A DNA stretch of 64,000 bases, from NCBI GenBank assembly GCA_003223645.1, contig QHVT01000016.1, positions 62,001 through 126,000 of the forward strand. The letters run 5' to 3'. Made by a program: the position numbers and the translations under genes. This DNA is from Acidobacteriota bacterium. GTDB lineage: Bacteria > Acidobacteriota > Thermoanaerobaculia > Gp7-AA8. This document shows, one piece after another, positions 16,761 to 26,071 of this stretch. The notes below the pieces were generated by a model. That model was not told the origin of the DNA and did not search any database. It saw only the letters and a program-made list of their open reading frames with translations. The first letter of the stretch is position 1, and the number at the start of each line of letters is the position of its first letter.

Positions 16761-18185
16761 CTACCGCACCGCCCGCCGCTTCGTGTACGTGATCTTTCCG
16801 ATCATCCGATCAAGGACGTTGCGCGTGATCTGCTGCGCCGCGGCGCTGGTGTGGTTGCCGCGCACGGACGGGCCGAAGCCGTCGAGTCCCCAACTCCACT
16901 GCATCGTGCCGGCGGCGAAGACGATCGCGCCGGACGGCGCGGTGTAGATCGTCATGTCGGAGAAACCGGTCTCGCCGTGCTCGTTGACGTATGGCGAATG
17001 CGCGAGGCGCACGAGACTCGGCGGCGACTGCATGCCGACGATCTCGTCGACTTCATAGCCGAGGAGGCCGGGGAGGTGATCGCCGCGTGCGAGATTCGTT
17101 TTCGTGAAGACCCAATGCGACGGATTGTCGACCACGATGTCGGCGTCGATCTGCGACTCGCCCGACATGACGCCGATGAACGCTTCCTCGGGGCGCAACA
17201 CCGGGACGAGGCGCCATTGCGTGGTGATGTGCGTGTCATTCGACGGATCGCCGTCGTATGCGAACGGATCGGTTGCCAGCGCCGTTTCCTTGTGCGCGAC
17301 GATCGTGCGCAGTTCGTCCTCGAGGCGGATCTGCCAGAAGCAAACGTTCGCGGAGAAGAACGCGAGATCGACGCCCGCATCGCGCGCCGCTTCGACGCTC
17401 GCGCGCATCTCCCACGACCAGTATTCGTCGTGGCCGACGGAGAGAAACGCCTTCACGCGGCGCAGCATCTCGGGGCGCGCGTGCGTGTCGATGTTCGTGC
17501 CGTACGTGACGTCGTAGCCCTCGCGCTCGAGGAAGCGCACCATCGGGTACTCCCAATGAAGCAGAAAATCGCCGGGGCCGGCTGAGAGCGAATACGGACG
17601 ATCGAACGAGACTTTCCGCGCCGGCGCGCCCGTGCTGTTGAATGCGTAGAGCGACTTGCCGCCCCAGTTGTTGTAGGCCTGATACGTCGTTACGCTGCAC
17701 TGAAAGAGAAGATCGGCGGTGCGCTCGTCGCGCACGACGAAGATGACATAATTCTGCTTCTCGCTCGGCTTGCCAGTGATCTTCGCGAGGTAGACGCCGC
17801 TGACCCAATCGCTCGGGATCGCGAGCGCATACGACTCGATCCACTGGCAGCGAATCATCCCGTCGGCGTCAGGACTCGGCATGGGCTGCGTGCCGCCTGC
17901 GCGCTCGATCGCATCGGCCATGCGCCGGCCGCCGAGTCCGCCGTACCAACCCATGCGAAAGATCTCGATCTGAAACTTCGGATCGGCGATCGACACGAAG
18001 AAGCGGATCGTCTCGCCGGGAGCCACGCTCGTCGCCGATGCATATGCCGCGACGTCGGCAGACGGACTGCTGCGCAGCTGCCAGCGATCGGTTCCCGGCC
18101 GCGCGTTTTCGTTGGTGATGATGTTCGCGTGGAGGGTGGCTGTGAGGAGGAGGATGTACAGCACGACGCCGCGACGTGCAGTCAT
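16761..18185 (-). CDS. Secreted N,N-dimethylformamidase beta-subunit-like protein
   Basis: 474 residues with a signal peptide (VVLYILLLTATLHA). The body matches the DMFase large-subunit-like family: FRMGWYGGLGGRRM, TYQAYNNWGGKSLYAF, FLEREGYDVTYGTNID and SVGHDEYWSWEMR. In characterised DMFase this chain binds mononuclear iron and hydrolyses an amide, but most family members lack a known substrate. The last residues YTKRRAVR are nearly identical to the tail of the upstream chitinase-like protein, which lies 35 bases away on the same strand. Confidence 0.75.
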   Translation of the reverse strand: MTARRGVVLYILLLTATLHANIITNENARPGTDRWQLRSSPSADVAAYASATSVAPGETIRFFVSIADPKFQIEIFRMGWYGGLGGRRMADAIERAGGTQPMPSPDADGMIRCQWIESYALAIPSDWVSGVYLAKITGKPSEKQNYVIFVVRDERTADLLFQCSVTTYQAYNNWGGKSLYAFNSTGAPARKVSFDRPYSLSAGPGDFLLHWEYPMVRFLEREGYDVTYGTNIDTHARPEMLRRVKAFLSVGHDEYWSWEMRASVEAARDAGVDLAFFSANVCFWQIRLEDELRTIVAHKETALATDPFAYDGDPSNDTHITTQWRLVPVLRPEEAFIGVMSGESQIDADIVVDNPSHWVFTKTNLARGDHLPGLLGYEVDEIVGMQSPPSLVRLAHSPYVNEHGETGFSDMTIYTAPSGAIVFAAGTMQWSWGLDGFGPSVRGNHTSAAAQQITRNVLDRMIGKITYTKRRAVR

Positions 18186-18220
18186 GCCGCCGACAATCGC
18201 AAGCGCTGTGCCGGTGAGAC

Positions 18221-19537
18221 CTACCGCACCGCGCGCCGCTTCGCGTACCTGGCCGTAGTCACGTGCAGCGTGACGACCTGCTCGTGCGAGATGCCGCCGC
18301 CCGTCATCGTGACGGTGATGCGATACGCGCCGGGCGCGGTCGTCACCGGGACGGCGACATTCATCGAGGTCCCGCTGATCGCCGGTGTCGCGCCGAACGC
18401 GTCGACGACGCGTGCCGACATCGATACCGGATCGCTGAAGCCGTTCACCGCGACGATGGAGTAGCGCGTGCTGATCTGCGTCCCGGCTGCAGCCGTGATG
18501 TCGAGCGGACCGTCGATTGCGAAATCCTTACGTGGCGCTTCGGCGGGCACGCGTCCGGTCGCGCGCAGCGAACTGACAATGTCCCAGATCGCCGGATCTT
18601 CCGCGCCGACGCGCCAGTGCGCGAAGCCGCCAATGCCGGAGTGGCGCGACACGATCCATTCGACTTTGCGCCGGTAGCTCGCCGCATCCTGAAAGAACGC
18701 CGTGCGCTGTCCGTAGCTGAACGTTGCCTCACCGTTCGTGTCGTGGTTGACGGTAACGCCCGCGCTCTGCGCGCGCGCCATCGCTTCGCTATACGTCACG
18801 GCGGCTCCGTTCGAGCCCGCCCAGTCATAGCCGTACCACGGCAGGCCGAGCATCGCCTTCTTGATCGGCAGCGTCTGCTCCGCGTAGGTAGCGATCTGAT
18901 CGAGCCAGTCGAGCGGCGAGATCGGACCGGCCGCGCTCGTGCTCCAGTGATTGTCGTAAGCCATGATCTTCACGCTGTCCGCAACCGCGCCGATCGCCGG
19001 CCAGTCCTGCGCGCCGGGACCGCTCCACGTCGCATCGCTCGTCTTCGCGTACACCGTGACGGAAAGCTTCTTGTTGCTCGCGTGCAGTTTGCTCGCGAGC
19101 AGTTGCACGAACGTGGAGAACCCCGCGCGTGCGGTCGAGGGCATGCGCTCGTAGTCGACGTCGATGCCGTCGTAGCCGTTCTGCACGACGAGTTGCGCGA
19201 TCGCGTCCGCGTGTTTCTCGCGCAGTGACGTGGAGTTGACGAGGTTCGCGGCCATCGTGCCGTCGAACGAGCCGTTCACGTAATTCTTGATCGTCGGCAT
19301 CAGCAGCGTTCCGGTGAGCGCCGCGCGCAGGCGCGGGTCTTCGCCGCTCGCTTTCACCGTGCCGTCGGCGTTCGCGTAGAACCAGCCGGGATTCGTCTCA
19401 TCGAGATCGCGCGCGTGCACGCCGAGGATCGGAATCGCGTTCGAGTCCCACGACGGAACCCAGGCGGACGTGCGGTATGCGTACGCGGGGAACGAGAGCA
19501 CCAACAGCGCGAGGCACAGCACGAGGGAGAGCCGCAT
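18221..19537 (-). CDS. Secreted GH18 family glycoside hydrolase
   Basis: 438 residues with signal peptide MRLSLVLCLALLVLSFPAYA. The GH18 barrel shows the catalytic DxxDxE motif as DGIDVDYE, the KIMAYD strand, and FAHWRVGAEDPAIW near the barrel end. The architecture resembles YaaH/spore-cortex-type GH18 proteins that act on N-acetylglucosamine polymers such as chitin or peptidoglycan. A ~90-residue beta domain follows. The C-terminus YAKRRAVR echoes that of the next gene downstream. Confidence 0.88.
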   Translation of the reverse strand: MRLSLVLCLALLVLSFPAYAYRTSAWVPSWDSNAIPILGVHARDLDETNPGWFYANADGTVKASGEDPRLRAALTGTLLMPTIKNYVNGSFDGTMAANLVNSTSLREKHADAIAQLVVQNGYDGIDVDYERMPSTARAGFSTFVQLLASKLHASNKKLSVTVYAKTSDATWSGPGAQDWPAIGAVADSVKIMAYDNHWSTSAAGPISPLDWLDQIATYAEQTLPIKKAMLGLPWYGYDWAGSNGAAVTYSEAMARAQSAGVTVNHDTNGEATFSYGQRTAFFQDAASYRRKVEWIVSRHSGIGGFAHWRVGAEDPAIWDIVSSLRATGRVPAEAPRKDFAIDGPLDITAAAGTQISTRYSIVAVNGFSDPVSMSARVVDAFGATPAISGTSMNVAVPVTTAPGAYRITVTMTGGGISHEQVVTLHVTTARYAKRRAVR

Positions 19538-19612
19538 TTTGGACGCGAGCGAGAACGAGCCGCGCGCAAATCGGCATTCCTAGTGCACAGCACGCCGTGA
19601 GAAGATTCCGCT

Positions 19613-19915
19613 ATGGCCGTGCTCACCACGAAACAACGCCAGTTCCTCAAAGGCCTCGCGCATCCGCTCGCGCCAATCGTGCGCGTCGGGAAAGGGGGAG
19701 CGACCGCGTCGGTGATCGCGGAGACGAAAAAGTCGCTCGCCGCGCACGAGCTGATCAAAGTGCGGATCGACGCCGACGATTCATCCGTGCGGCGCGAAAT
19801 CGCCGAGAAGTTGGCGAGCGAGGCGGACGCGCACCTCGCGGCGACGATCGGAAAGATCGCGATTCTCTATCGCGAGCGCGAAGAGAAGCCGGCGATCAAA
19901 CTGCCGTCATCCTGA
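19613..19915 (+). CDS. yhbY: YhbY-type CRM-domain RNA-binding protein
   Basis: 100 residues forming a single CRM domain. LTTKQRQFLKGLAH at the start, the GKGG loop (VRVGKGGAT) and HELIKVRID are family signatures. YhbY binds pre-50S ribosomal particles during assembly. The gene stands alone; its stop codon lies within the left arm of the inverted-repeat element that follows. Confidence 0.92.
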   Translation: MAVLTTKQRQFLKGLAHPLAPIVRVGKGGATASVIAETKKSLAAHELIKVRIDADDSSVRREIAEKLASEADAHLAATIGKIAILYREREEKPAIKLPSS

Positions 19916-19998
19916 GGCGCGGAGACGCCGAAGGATCTCGAGATGCGGAACGCCGGCGTAGTCGGAGATCCTTCGCCGTCTGCGCGGCTCAGGATGAC
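19906..19998. repeat. Inverted-repeat element (GTCATCCTGAGG family)
   Basis: Left arm 19906-19944 (GTCATCCTGAGGCGC..GACGCCGAAGGATC) faces right arm 19961-19998 (GATCCTTCGCCGTC..GCGGCTCAGGATGAC). A closely similar pair occurs nested inside another element at 44372-44465. The left arm supplies the last codons of yhbY and its TGA. Confidence 0.9.
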
Positions 19999-20011
19999 GC
20001 GCTGAAGCGCC

Positions 20012-21217
20012 TCACTGAGCGCGGCCGCCGCCGTGTGCGGCAACGGTCGTGTGCGCGGCCGCCGACGTCGGCGCAGCTGCCGCACCCGCGGGAGCGACGG
20101 TTGGCGTCACCGGCGGAAGTGGCTTCTCCGGCTCGGGCATGCGCAGCACGAACGAGGCTTCGACGCGCTTGCCGCTCTTGATGTCATTGCCCCACACGAC
20201 CGCGCGGTGGTACTTCGCCTTGAGCGAGCTGATCGCGTCCTGCAGCACCATCGAGATCGAGCCGCTGCGCGAGTCGTACGAATACGGCACCGGCGCCGCG
20301 ACGCTGAGGAGCGCCATGCCGACGGACTTCGGATCGAGCGACTTGTAATTCGGGATCTTCGCGGAGATCACGGTGACGCCGGGGTCGATCGCCTGTCCCG
20401 GATTCGGCGTGACGTCGGCGATCTGCAGATTTGATGCGCCGAGGTAGTGGCGGAACGCGGCGAAATCCATGCGGTCGTCGATCACGAAGCGGCGCATGCG
20501 CAGCGGATCGCTGCCCGGTCGCACGCGGCCGAAATCGCATGTCAGCGCTGCGCTGTAGCCTGCCTTCTGCACGACCTTCGTCAGGTTCTTGTCGTAGTCG
20601 CCGTACGGATAGGCGAGGAACTCGACTTTCTTGCCGGTCTCTTTTTCCAGCAGGCGCTTGCTTTCGGTCAGCTCGGTCTGGATCCACTTCGCGTACGCCG
20701 TGTCGTCGAAGGACTCGTGACGACGGCGCGTCAGGAACGGATGCGAGAGCGAGTGGCTCTGAATATCGACTCCCGCCTCGGCCATCTCGCGGATCTGCGT
20801 CCACGTCAGAGCGTTCGACGTCTGTCCGATGATCTTCGGATAAATGAATACGGTGAACGGAAATTTGCGCTTCTGAAGCTCGGGGAACACCTCGGTGTAC
20901 GTGCTACGCCATCCGTCGTCGATCGTGATCACGATGGCGTTGTTCGGGATCGACTTGCGCGTGCCGACGACGTACTCGTACAGATCGCGCAGGGAGATCA
21001 CGTTGTAGCCTGTCATCTCCAGATAACGAAGATGCTGGCGGAACACGTTGCGCGTGATGTGCATCTTCGGCGCGGCGGGCGCCTCGACGATGTGATAGCA
21101 GAGCACCGTCGCCGTCGGCCGGTCGTCCTTTTTCTCGCGCGGCTGCTGCGTCCCCGCGAGCGTAGTGACTGCAATGAAAATGAGAAACGCGGACGATAAC
21201 GCGCGACGCGCGGTCAT
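20012..21217 (-). CDS. Secreted polysaccharide deacetylase
   Basis: 401 residues from ATG 21217, preceded by GGGAG at a good distance; a TTG 9 codons upstream is in frame. A signal peptide leads to a NodB-type domain with the metal-binding TIDDGW and HSLSHP motifs and the conserved AYPYGDYD. Enzymes of this type remove acetyl groups from N-acetylglucosamine polymers in the wall or capsule. A C-terminal beta domain (~275-375) and an Ala/Pro/His-rich tail follow, whose function is not recognised. Confidence 0.9.
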   Translation of the reverse strand: MTARRALSSAFLIFIAVTTLAGTQQPREKKDDRPTATVLCYHIVEAPAAPKMHITRNVFRQHLRYLEMTGYNVISLRDLYEYVVGTRKSIPNNAIVITIDDGWRSTYTEVFPELQKRKFPFTVFIYPKIIGQTSNALTWTQIREMAEAGVDIQSHSLSHPFLTRRRHESFDDTAYAKWIQTELTESKRLLEKETGKKVEFLAYPYGDYDKNLTKVVQKAGYSAALTCDFGRVRPGSDPLRMRRFVIDDRMDFAAFRHYLGASNLQIADVTPNPGQAIDPGVTVISAKIPNYKSLDPKSVGMALLSVAAPVPYSYDSRSGSISMVLQDAISSLKAKYHRAVVWGNDIKSGKRVEASFVLRMPEPEKPLPPVTPTVAPAGAAAAPTSAAAHTTVAAHGGGRAQ

Positions 21218-21424
21218 GGTGCTCCCGGGCTGCAATGAGATCAAAGGCGACTGCCGGCTGCTGCAACGATTGTACCGCGAGGAGAGTGCGCTGGATCACG
21301 GAATCCTTCGCGCCCAGAAGGTATTCATCTGAAGGAGCCCTCCCGGGAATCCCCGCCTCGCGTTGACGGTTGCGCGCGCTGGCAGTAGAGTTCCCCCTCT
21401 TCAAAACGGAGGCATTTTCTCTCC

Positions 21425-22135
21425 ATGGATCGTGAACACCGGCGTAGTTTGAAACACGACAAGTTCGTCGACGAGATCGGCGCGCTGTCGTCGCGGGCGC
21501 GGGAAAACCAGCGCCTGCTGCTGATGATCGGCCTCGGCGTGGTCGCCGTCGCTCTGATCGTGTGGGGCGTGTATTTCTACCGCTCGTCGCGCGAGTCGAA
21601 GGCGCAGTCGCTGCTCGCGACCGCGATCGAGACCAGCAACGCGACGATCGAGTCCGCGCAGAACCCGAACAAGGCGACGACCGGTCCGTCGTACAAGACC
21701 GAGGCCGAGCGGAATGCGGTGGCGGAAAAGCAGTTCAAGGACGTGCAGTCGCAGTATCCCGGCTCCGACGCGGCCGACATGGCGGGCCTCTGGCTCGCGA
21801 AGAACGCCGCTGCGAAAGGCGACACGGCGACCGCGCGCAAGATGCTGCAGGAGTTCATCGACGATCACGGCCAGACGATTCTCGGCAACGCCGCGCGCTA
21901 CAGCCTCTATCAGGTGCGCATCGACAGCGGCGAAGCCGCGCAGGTCGCAACCGAGCTGAACGCCGAGATGGGCAAAGCCGATCCGATCCTTCCCGGCGAC
22001 TCCGTTCTGATTCTCCTCGCGCACGCCTACGACGTACAGGGCAACAGCGAGAAGTCGCGCGACGCCTACAAGCGCATCAGCACCGAGTATCCCGACTCGC
22101 CGTACGCGGTCGAAGCCGCGCGCCGCGCAAGCTAA
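21425..22135 (+). CDS. YfgM-like membrane-anchored TPR protein
   Basis: 236 residues: a basic cytoplasmic N-terminus, one membrane helix (LLLMIGLGVVAVALIVWGVYF, ~36-56) and a periplasmic TPR-like body (AEKQFKDVQSQYPGSDAADMAGLW, AYKRISTEYPDSPYAVEAA). The layout is that of YfgM and the outer-membrane assembly ancillary TPR proteins, which bind the Sec translocon and periplasmic chaperones. GGAGG lies about 12 bases upstream of the ATG, slightly far for a ribosome binding site. Confidence 0.75.
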   Translation: MDREHRRSLKHDKFVDEIGALSSRARENQRLLLMIGLGVVAVALIVWGVYFYRSSRESKAQSLLATAIETSNATIESAQNPNKATTGPSYKTEAERNAVAEKQFKDVQSQYPGSDAADMAGLWLAKNAAAKGDTATARKMLQEFIDDHGQTILGNAARYSLYQVRIDSGEAAQVATELNAEMGKADPILPGDSVLILLAHAYDVQGNSEKSRDAYKRISTEYPDSPYAVEAARRAS

Positions 22136-22139
22136 GATA

Positions 22140-22203
22140 GTGGAGCGGCGGGCTTCAGCCCGCCGAGCATCAACAGACGGCGGGCTGAAGCCCGCCGCTC
22201 CAC
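22140..22203. repeat. Perfect inverted-repeat element (GGCGGGCT family)
   Basis: 26-base arms (22140-22165, 22178-22203) are exact complements with a 12-base spacer. Each arm is GTGGAGC plus the inner palindrome CGGCGGGCT..AGCCCGCCG. It fills the whole gap between two genes, and the next ATG begins at the base after the right arm. Confidence 0.96.
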
Positions 22204-23325
22204 ATGCGCTTCATCACCTACGCCGTCCTCGCCTTCTGGGTCCTCGCGTTCGCGCGGACGATCGTCAATCTGCTTCTCGCGCCGCGTTTGTACGTGCGCG
22301 ATCCGGTCCGCACTCCGAAAATATCTGTCGTCATCCCCGCGCGCGACGAAGAGCGCACGATCGAGAAGACCGTGCGCGCGCTGCTCGCGCAGACGTATCG
22401 CGAGCTGGAGATCATCGTCGTCAACGATCGATCGACCGATGCGACCGGCGAGATCCTGGCAAACATCGAAGACGCGCGTCTTGTCGTCGTCGAGAACAGC
22501 GAGCCGCCGCACGGATGGCTGGGCAAGCCGTGGGCGCTGCATCAGGGAAGTCAGCACGCGAACGGAGAGCTGCTGCTGTTCATGGACGCGGACGTGTACT
22601 ACGCGCCGGAGGCGATCGCCGCTGCGGTCGCGGAGATCGAAGACCGCGGCGTGCCGATGATCACGCTGCTGCCGTTCTTCGAGATGCACGGTTTCTGGGA
22701 GAACATCGCGATGCCGAACCTCGCGATGTTCGCGTTCACGCTGATGCCGCTCTGGCTCGTCAATCGCACGCGCATCGCGGCGCTCGGACTGGGCGGCGGC
22801 ACCGGCAATCTCGTGCGCCGTGCCGACTACGACGCGTGCGGCGGACACGAAGCGCTGCGCGGGGCGGTCGTCGACGACGTCGGACTCGCGCGGCTCTTTC
22901 GCCTGCGCGGCCGCCGCACCGAAGTCATCCTCGCCGACGATCTCGTCTCGATCCGCATGTATCACGGCCTCGGCGAGATCGTGCGCGGCTTCACGAAGAA
23001 CGGCTTCGCGATCGTCGGCCGCAACTATTTCGTCGCGATTCTCGCGCTGCTCTTCGGGTTCTTCATCAGCCTTCTTCCGTACGGACTCGCGCTGACGAGC
23101 GATTTCACGAGCGTCGCCACCGTCATCCTCATCACGTTGACGCGGCTCGTGCTGTTCGTCGTCCTCGGCTACGGCGCGATCAACGCGCTGTTCGGGCATC
23201 CGCTGATGATCGCCGTCTGGAGCTGGATCATGCTGCGCTCGATATGGCTAACCGGAATCCGCCGCGAGATCGAGTGGCGCGGACGCCGATATGATGCGAA
23301 GCACACGCGGTTCGGAGCGGATTGA
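22204..23325 (+). CDS. Membrane family 2 glycosyltransferase
   Basis: 373 residues. An N-terminal helix is followed by a GT2 domain with SVVIPARDEERTIEKTV, the nucleotide-binding VVNDRSTD, the HGWLGKPWALHQG segment and the DxD-type MDADVYY. C-terminal membrane helices follow (~278-345). The pattern is close to hopanoid-associated (HpnB) and carotenoid glycosyltransferases, but no hopanoid or carotenoid genes are nearby. The ATG directly abuts the inverted-repeat element, so no ordinary ribosome binding site is present. Confidence 0.85.
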   Translation: MRFITYAVLAFWVLAFARTIVNLLLAPRLYVRDPVRTPKISVVIPARDEERTIEKTVRALLAQTYRELEIIVVNDRSTDATGEILANIEDARLVVVENSEPPHGWLGKPWALHQGSQHANGELLLFMDADVYYAPEAIAAAVAEIEDRGVPMITLLPFFEMHGFWENIAMPNLAMFAFTLMPLWLVNRTRIAALGLGGGTGNLVRRADYDACGGHEALRGAVVDDVGLARLFRLRGRRTEVILADDLVSIRMYHGLGEIVRGFTKNGFAIVGRNYFVAILALLFGFFISLLPYGLALTSDFTSVATVILITLTRLVLFVVLGYGAINALFGHPLMIAVWSWIMLRSIWLTGIRREIEWRGRRYDAKHTRFGAD

Positions 23326-23360
23326 GCTTTGCAACGAACCGCCGGATGGAGGAGAAGTGT

Positions 23361-23930
23361 ATGACTGACAAGCCATTCCTCAGCGACGTCCAGGAGCTGC
23401 GCCGCCGCGCGCGGCAGCACATCGAGACGGGCGCCGTTACCGACTCCTATCGCGGAGACCGCGAGACCGTGATCAAGCTGCTCAACGAGGCGCTGGCGAC
23501 GGAGATTGTCTGCGTGCTGCGCTACAAGCGCCATTACTTCATGGCCCAGGGCATCCACGCCGATCCGATCGCCGCGGAGTTCCTGCAGCACGCCAACGAA
23601 GAGCAGGGCCACGCCGACCAGCTCGCCGGCCGCATCGTGCAACTCGGCGGCTCGCCGAACTTCAGCCCCGAGGGACTGCTGTCGCGCTCGCACTCCGAAT
23701 ACGTCGAGGGACAGACGCTTCTCGAGATGATCAAAGAAGACTTGGTGGCTGAGCGCATCGCCATCGATTCCTACACTGAGATGATCCGCTACATCGGTGA
23801 TGACGACATCACGACGCGACGGATTCTCGAGTCGATCCTCGCCGTCGAGGAAGAGCACGCCGATGATTTGTCGAGCTTCCTCGCCGATATGGAAAAAGAC
23901 TGGCGCGAACGAAACCGTACCGCGGGCTGA
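23361..23930 (+). CDS. Bacterioferritin-like ferritin
   Basis: 189 residues from ATG 23361 with a strong GGAGGAG site 6 bases upstream; longer in-frame starts are rejected for this reason. It is a four-helix ferritin-like protein with iron ligands visible as ALATEIVCVLRYKRHY, ANEEQGHADQLA, KEDLVAERIAIDSY and VEEEHADDL. It should oxidise and store iron or protect against peroxide in the cytoplasm. The N-terminal ~35 residues with RRRARQHIETGAVTD are typical of the ferritin-like group that differs from heme-binding Bfr. Confidence 0.87.
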   Translation: MTDKPFLSDVQELRRRARQHIETGAVTDSYRGDRETVIKLLNEALATEIVCVLRYKRHYFMAQGIHADPIAAEFLQHANEEQGHADQLAGRIVQLGGSPNFSPEGLLSRSHSEYVEGQTLLEMIKEDLVAERIAIDSYTEMIRYIGDDDITTRRILESILAVEEEHADDLSSFLADMEKDWRERNRTAG

Positions 23931-23984
23931 GAGACGAGCCCGCGCGTCGGCTCGTCACGCCCGTACGCTTGTTGCGTGCTCTGC

Positions 23985-24145
23985 GCGCACGGCCCAGGAA
24001 CGCAGAACGCAGAGCGCAGAAGCAGAATTGAGAAACCCTCCCCCCGTGCGAGAGGGCGCATCGCTCTGCGATGCTCGTTGGGAGTGCTTCTAAATTCTGC
24101 ACTCTGCGTTCTGCGTTCTGCGTTCTGCGTTCCGGTCCCGTGCGC
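23985..24145. repeat. Inverted-repeat element with CGCAGAA units
   Basis: The left arm (23996-24029) is built of GAACGCAGAACGCAGAGC units, the right arm (24093-24135) of TTCTGCG units, and outer bases GCGCACGG (23985-23992) pair with CCGTGCGC (24138-24145). The 60-base centre is unrelated, with a CCCTCCCCCC tract. Together with the next element it fills the 430-base gap before the next gene. Confidence 0.85.
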
Positions 24146-24173
24146 TTAACTCCTGCCACACGCGCTTCGCGTT

Positions 24174-24299
24174 CCCGCGCCCGCGCCCGCTCCCGCTCCC
24201 GCGCCCGGGGCGGGGGCGCGCAGCGACGTGACCGTGTTTGATCGCTTCGCTCGCCGCCCCACCCCGGGCGCGGAAGCGGGTGCGGGCTCGGACTCGGGG
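24174..24299. repeat. Inverted-repeat element with GCGGGAGCGGG units
   Basis: The left arm 24174-24215 consists of CCCGCGCCCGCTCCCGCT-type units ending in GCGGGG. The right arm 24257-24299 carries CCCCGGGCGCGGAAGCGGGTG-like complement units. The arms pair imperfectly around a 40-base spacer. It ends ~60 bases before the next start codon. Confidence 0.7.
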
Positions 24300-24360
24300 C
24301 CGGCGCGAAAAGGGCCGGCGCGGGAAGATATGGTAGATTCGTCCCGGTTCTCACGTTGCT

Positions 24361-25128
24361 ATGTCCAAACCTGCGGAACGTTACGCGCAGCTTCTCGACG
24401 AGATCATCGGGCCGTTCGATCTCAGCCACGACTTCGGGCGCAAGCGCGCCTACGAGGCGACGATCGAGTATGCGCGTCAGCATCTGATCGAAGATCCTCA
24501 TTGCAGTGACTTCCTGCTCGCTGCCGCAAAGCGGCTGGGCTTTGCCGCGATCACGCGCGAGGCGCTCGAGGGGCGAGTCAAACTGCCGAAGGAGGCGTGG
24601 CTCGACCTCTGGATCTCCGACGAGGACGACGAAGTCGCGCTGACCGGAACGCGCGAGGGCATTCAGTACCTGATCGATCTCCTGACGCAGCTCCGCGACG
24701 CGACTGATCCCGAACAGCACATCCATCTCGATCGCGGCGCGCTGCCGATGACCGAGAACTCGGCGAACCTCGTGCTGTTCAAGGAAGAAGAGTCGTGGTT
24801 CACCGGCGCCGCCGCCGATGCGATGCAGGAGTATCCGCAGCGCGAGATCGATCCGAAGTCGATCTACGCGATCCAGTTCATCCACTTTCCGCCGGAAGAC
24901 CTGCCGATCAGCGCGCATCGTTTGTATCGCGTGCTGAAGGTGGAAGCGGATGCGGGCGACGCGTCGAACGTGAAGGAGTTCGGCGAAGGCACGGACAGCC
25001 GCTACTACAAATTCACCTTCATCGCCGACAACGACGAGCGGTTCACGTACACGTTCCATCTCGATGACCCGGCGGTGAACTACTTCACGCACCGCGAGAT
25101 CCTCTCGCTGGCGATGAAGGCCGTGTGA
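24361..25128 (+). CDS. Hypothetical protein
   Basis: 255 residues, acidic, without signal peptide or membrane segment and with a single cysteine. The first ~95 residues are helical (YAQLLDEIIGPFDLSHDFGRKRAYEA) and the rest is mixed alpha/beta with an aromatic-rich end (YYKFTFIADNDERFTYTF). I do not recognise a family. Its stop overlaps the next gene by 4 bases (GTGA), so the two are likely expressed together. It could be an intracellular partner of that secreted ankyrin protein, but nothing in the sequence proves this. Confidence 0.7.
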   Translation: MSKPAERYAQLLDEIIGPFDLSHDFGRKRAYEATIEYARQHLIEDPHCSDFLLAAAKRLGFAAITREALEGRVKLPKEAWLDLWISDEDDEVALTGTREGIQYLIDLLTQLRDATDPEQHIHLDRGALPMTENSANLVLFKEEESWFTGAAADAMQEYPQREIDPKSIYAIQFIHFPPEDLPISAHRLYRVLKVEADAGDASNVKEFGEGTDSRYYKFTFIADNDERFTYTFHLDDPAVNYFTHREILSLAMKAV

Positions 25129-25994
25129 GCGCGCGTCGACTCGGCGTCGCCTTCTTTCTCGCGGCGATGGCGCTCGCCGCTCGCGCCGACGACGGTCCGC
25201 TCTTCAAGATCTACAAACAATATGTCGCCGCGATCGGCAAGAGCGATCTTGCTATCGCGAAGAAATTCGTCTCGTCCGGAAAGCGCGAGCGTCTCGATGC
25301 GATGGAAGACGACGAGGCGCTCGCGTCGATCGACGTCCTCTCGCCGAAAGAAAATCTGAAGCAATACAAAGAGATCATCGAAGGCGACGACGCGACGCTG
25401 ATCGTCACCGCCGACGTCTCCGAGAACAAATCCGTCGGCCGTATCCAGTTCACGCGCGAGGACGGGAAGTGGAAGATCCTCGCCGAGGAGTGGAACATCG
25501 GCGGCGAACCCGACGAAGCGCCGGTGAAATCGGAAGACGTCCCGCAGCCGAAGAATGACGAGCAGCGCGCGGCGATTCGCAAGCTGCGCGAGAAGGGCTA
25601 TCCGCAGCCGAACGCGGACTTCATGGTCATGAGCGCCGTCACCGGCGACCTCGACGCGCTAAAGCTCTTCGTCGAAGCCGGCTATTCACTCGAGTCGAAG
25701 TCGCACGACGGCGAAACCGCGATCGTCAGCGCGGCGATGTTCAATCATCCCGACGTCGTGATGTACCTGATCGACGCCGGCGCCGACGTCAACGCCGTCG
25801 ACGGTGCGAACACGAACGCGCTGATGCGCATCGCCGACAAATGCGATGCCACCGACGCCGTGAAAGCGCTGCTCAAAGCGCGCACGAAGCTCGACACGAA
25901 ATCCGCCGGAGGCGCGACCGCGCTCCAGCTCGCGGAGTGGTCGAACTGCACCGACAACGTCGCCGCGATCAAAGCGGCGGCGAAGAAGAAATAA
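25125..25994 (+). CDS. Secreted ankyrin-repeat protein
   Basis: 289 residues from GTG 25125, with a signal peptide (RRLGVAFFLAAMALAARA). The first ~120 residues form a small alpha/beta domain (TREDGKWKILAEEWNIGG) like the NTF2-type or lumazine-binding folds. The second part has three to four ankyrin repeats (AVTGDLDALKLFVEAGYSLE, MFNHPDVVMYLIDAGADVNA, ATDAVKALLKARTKLD). Ankyrin repeats bind other proteins; in secreted bacterial proteins they often mark immunity or effector roles. Confidence 0.82.
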   Translation: MSARRLGVAFFLAAMALAARADDGPLFKIYKQYVAAIGKSDLAIAKKFVSSGKRERLDAMEDDEALASIDVLSPKENLKQYKEIIEGDDATLIVTADVSENKSVGRIQFTREDGKWKILAEEWNIGGEPDEAPVKSEDVPQPKNDEQRAAIRKLREKGYPQPNADFMVMSAVTGDLDALKLFVEAGYSLESKSHDGETAIVSAAMFNHPDVVMYLIDAGADVNAVDGANTNALMRIADKCDATDAVKALLKARTKLDTKSAGGATALQLAEWSNCTDNVAAIKAAAKKK

Positions 25995-26002
25995 CACTTC
26001 CG

Positions 26003-26063
26003 GTGTGGAGCAGGCTTTCCAGCCTGCCCCCCCGGGGCGCAGGCTGGAAAGCCTGCGCTACAC
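26003..26063. repeat. Inverted-repeat element (GCAGGCTTTCC family)
   Basis: Arms 26003-26030 and 26037-26063 carry GTGTGGAGCAGGCT and AGCCTGCGCTACAC with inner palindrome GCAGGCTTTCCAGCCTGC. It is the same family as the element inside pbpC at 11121-11183. It lies between two convergent genes. Confidence 0.9.
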
Positions 26064-26071
26064 GGAAACCG

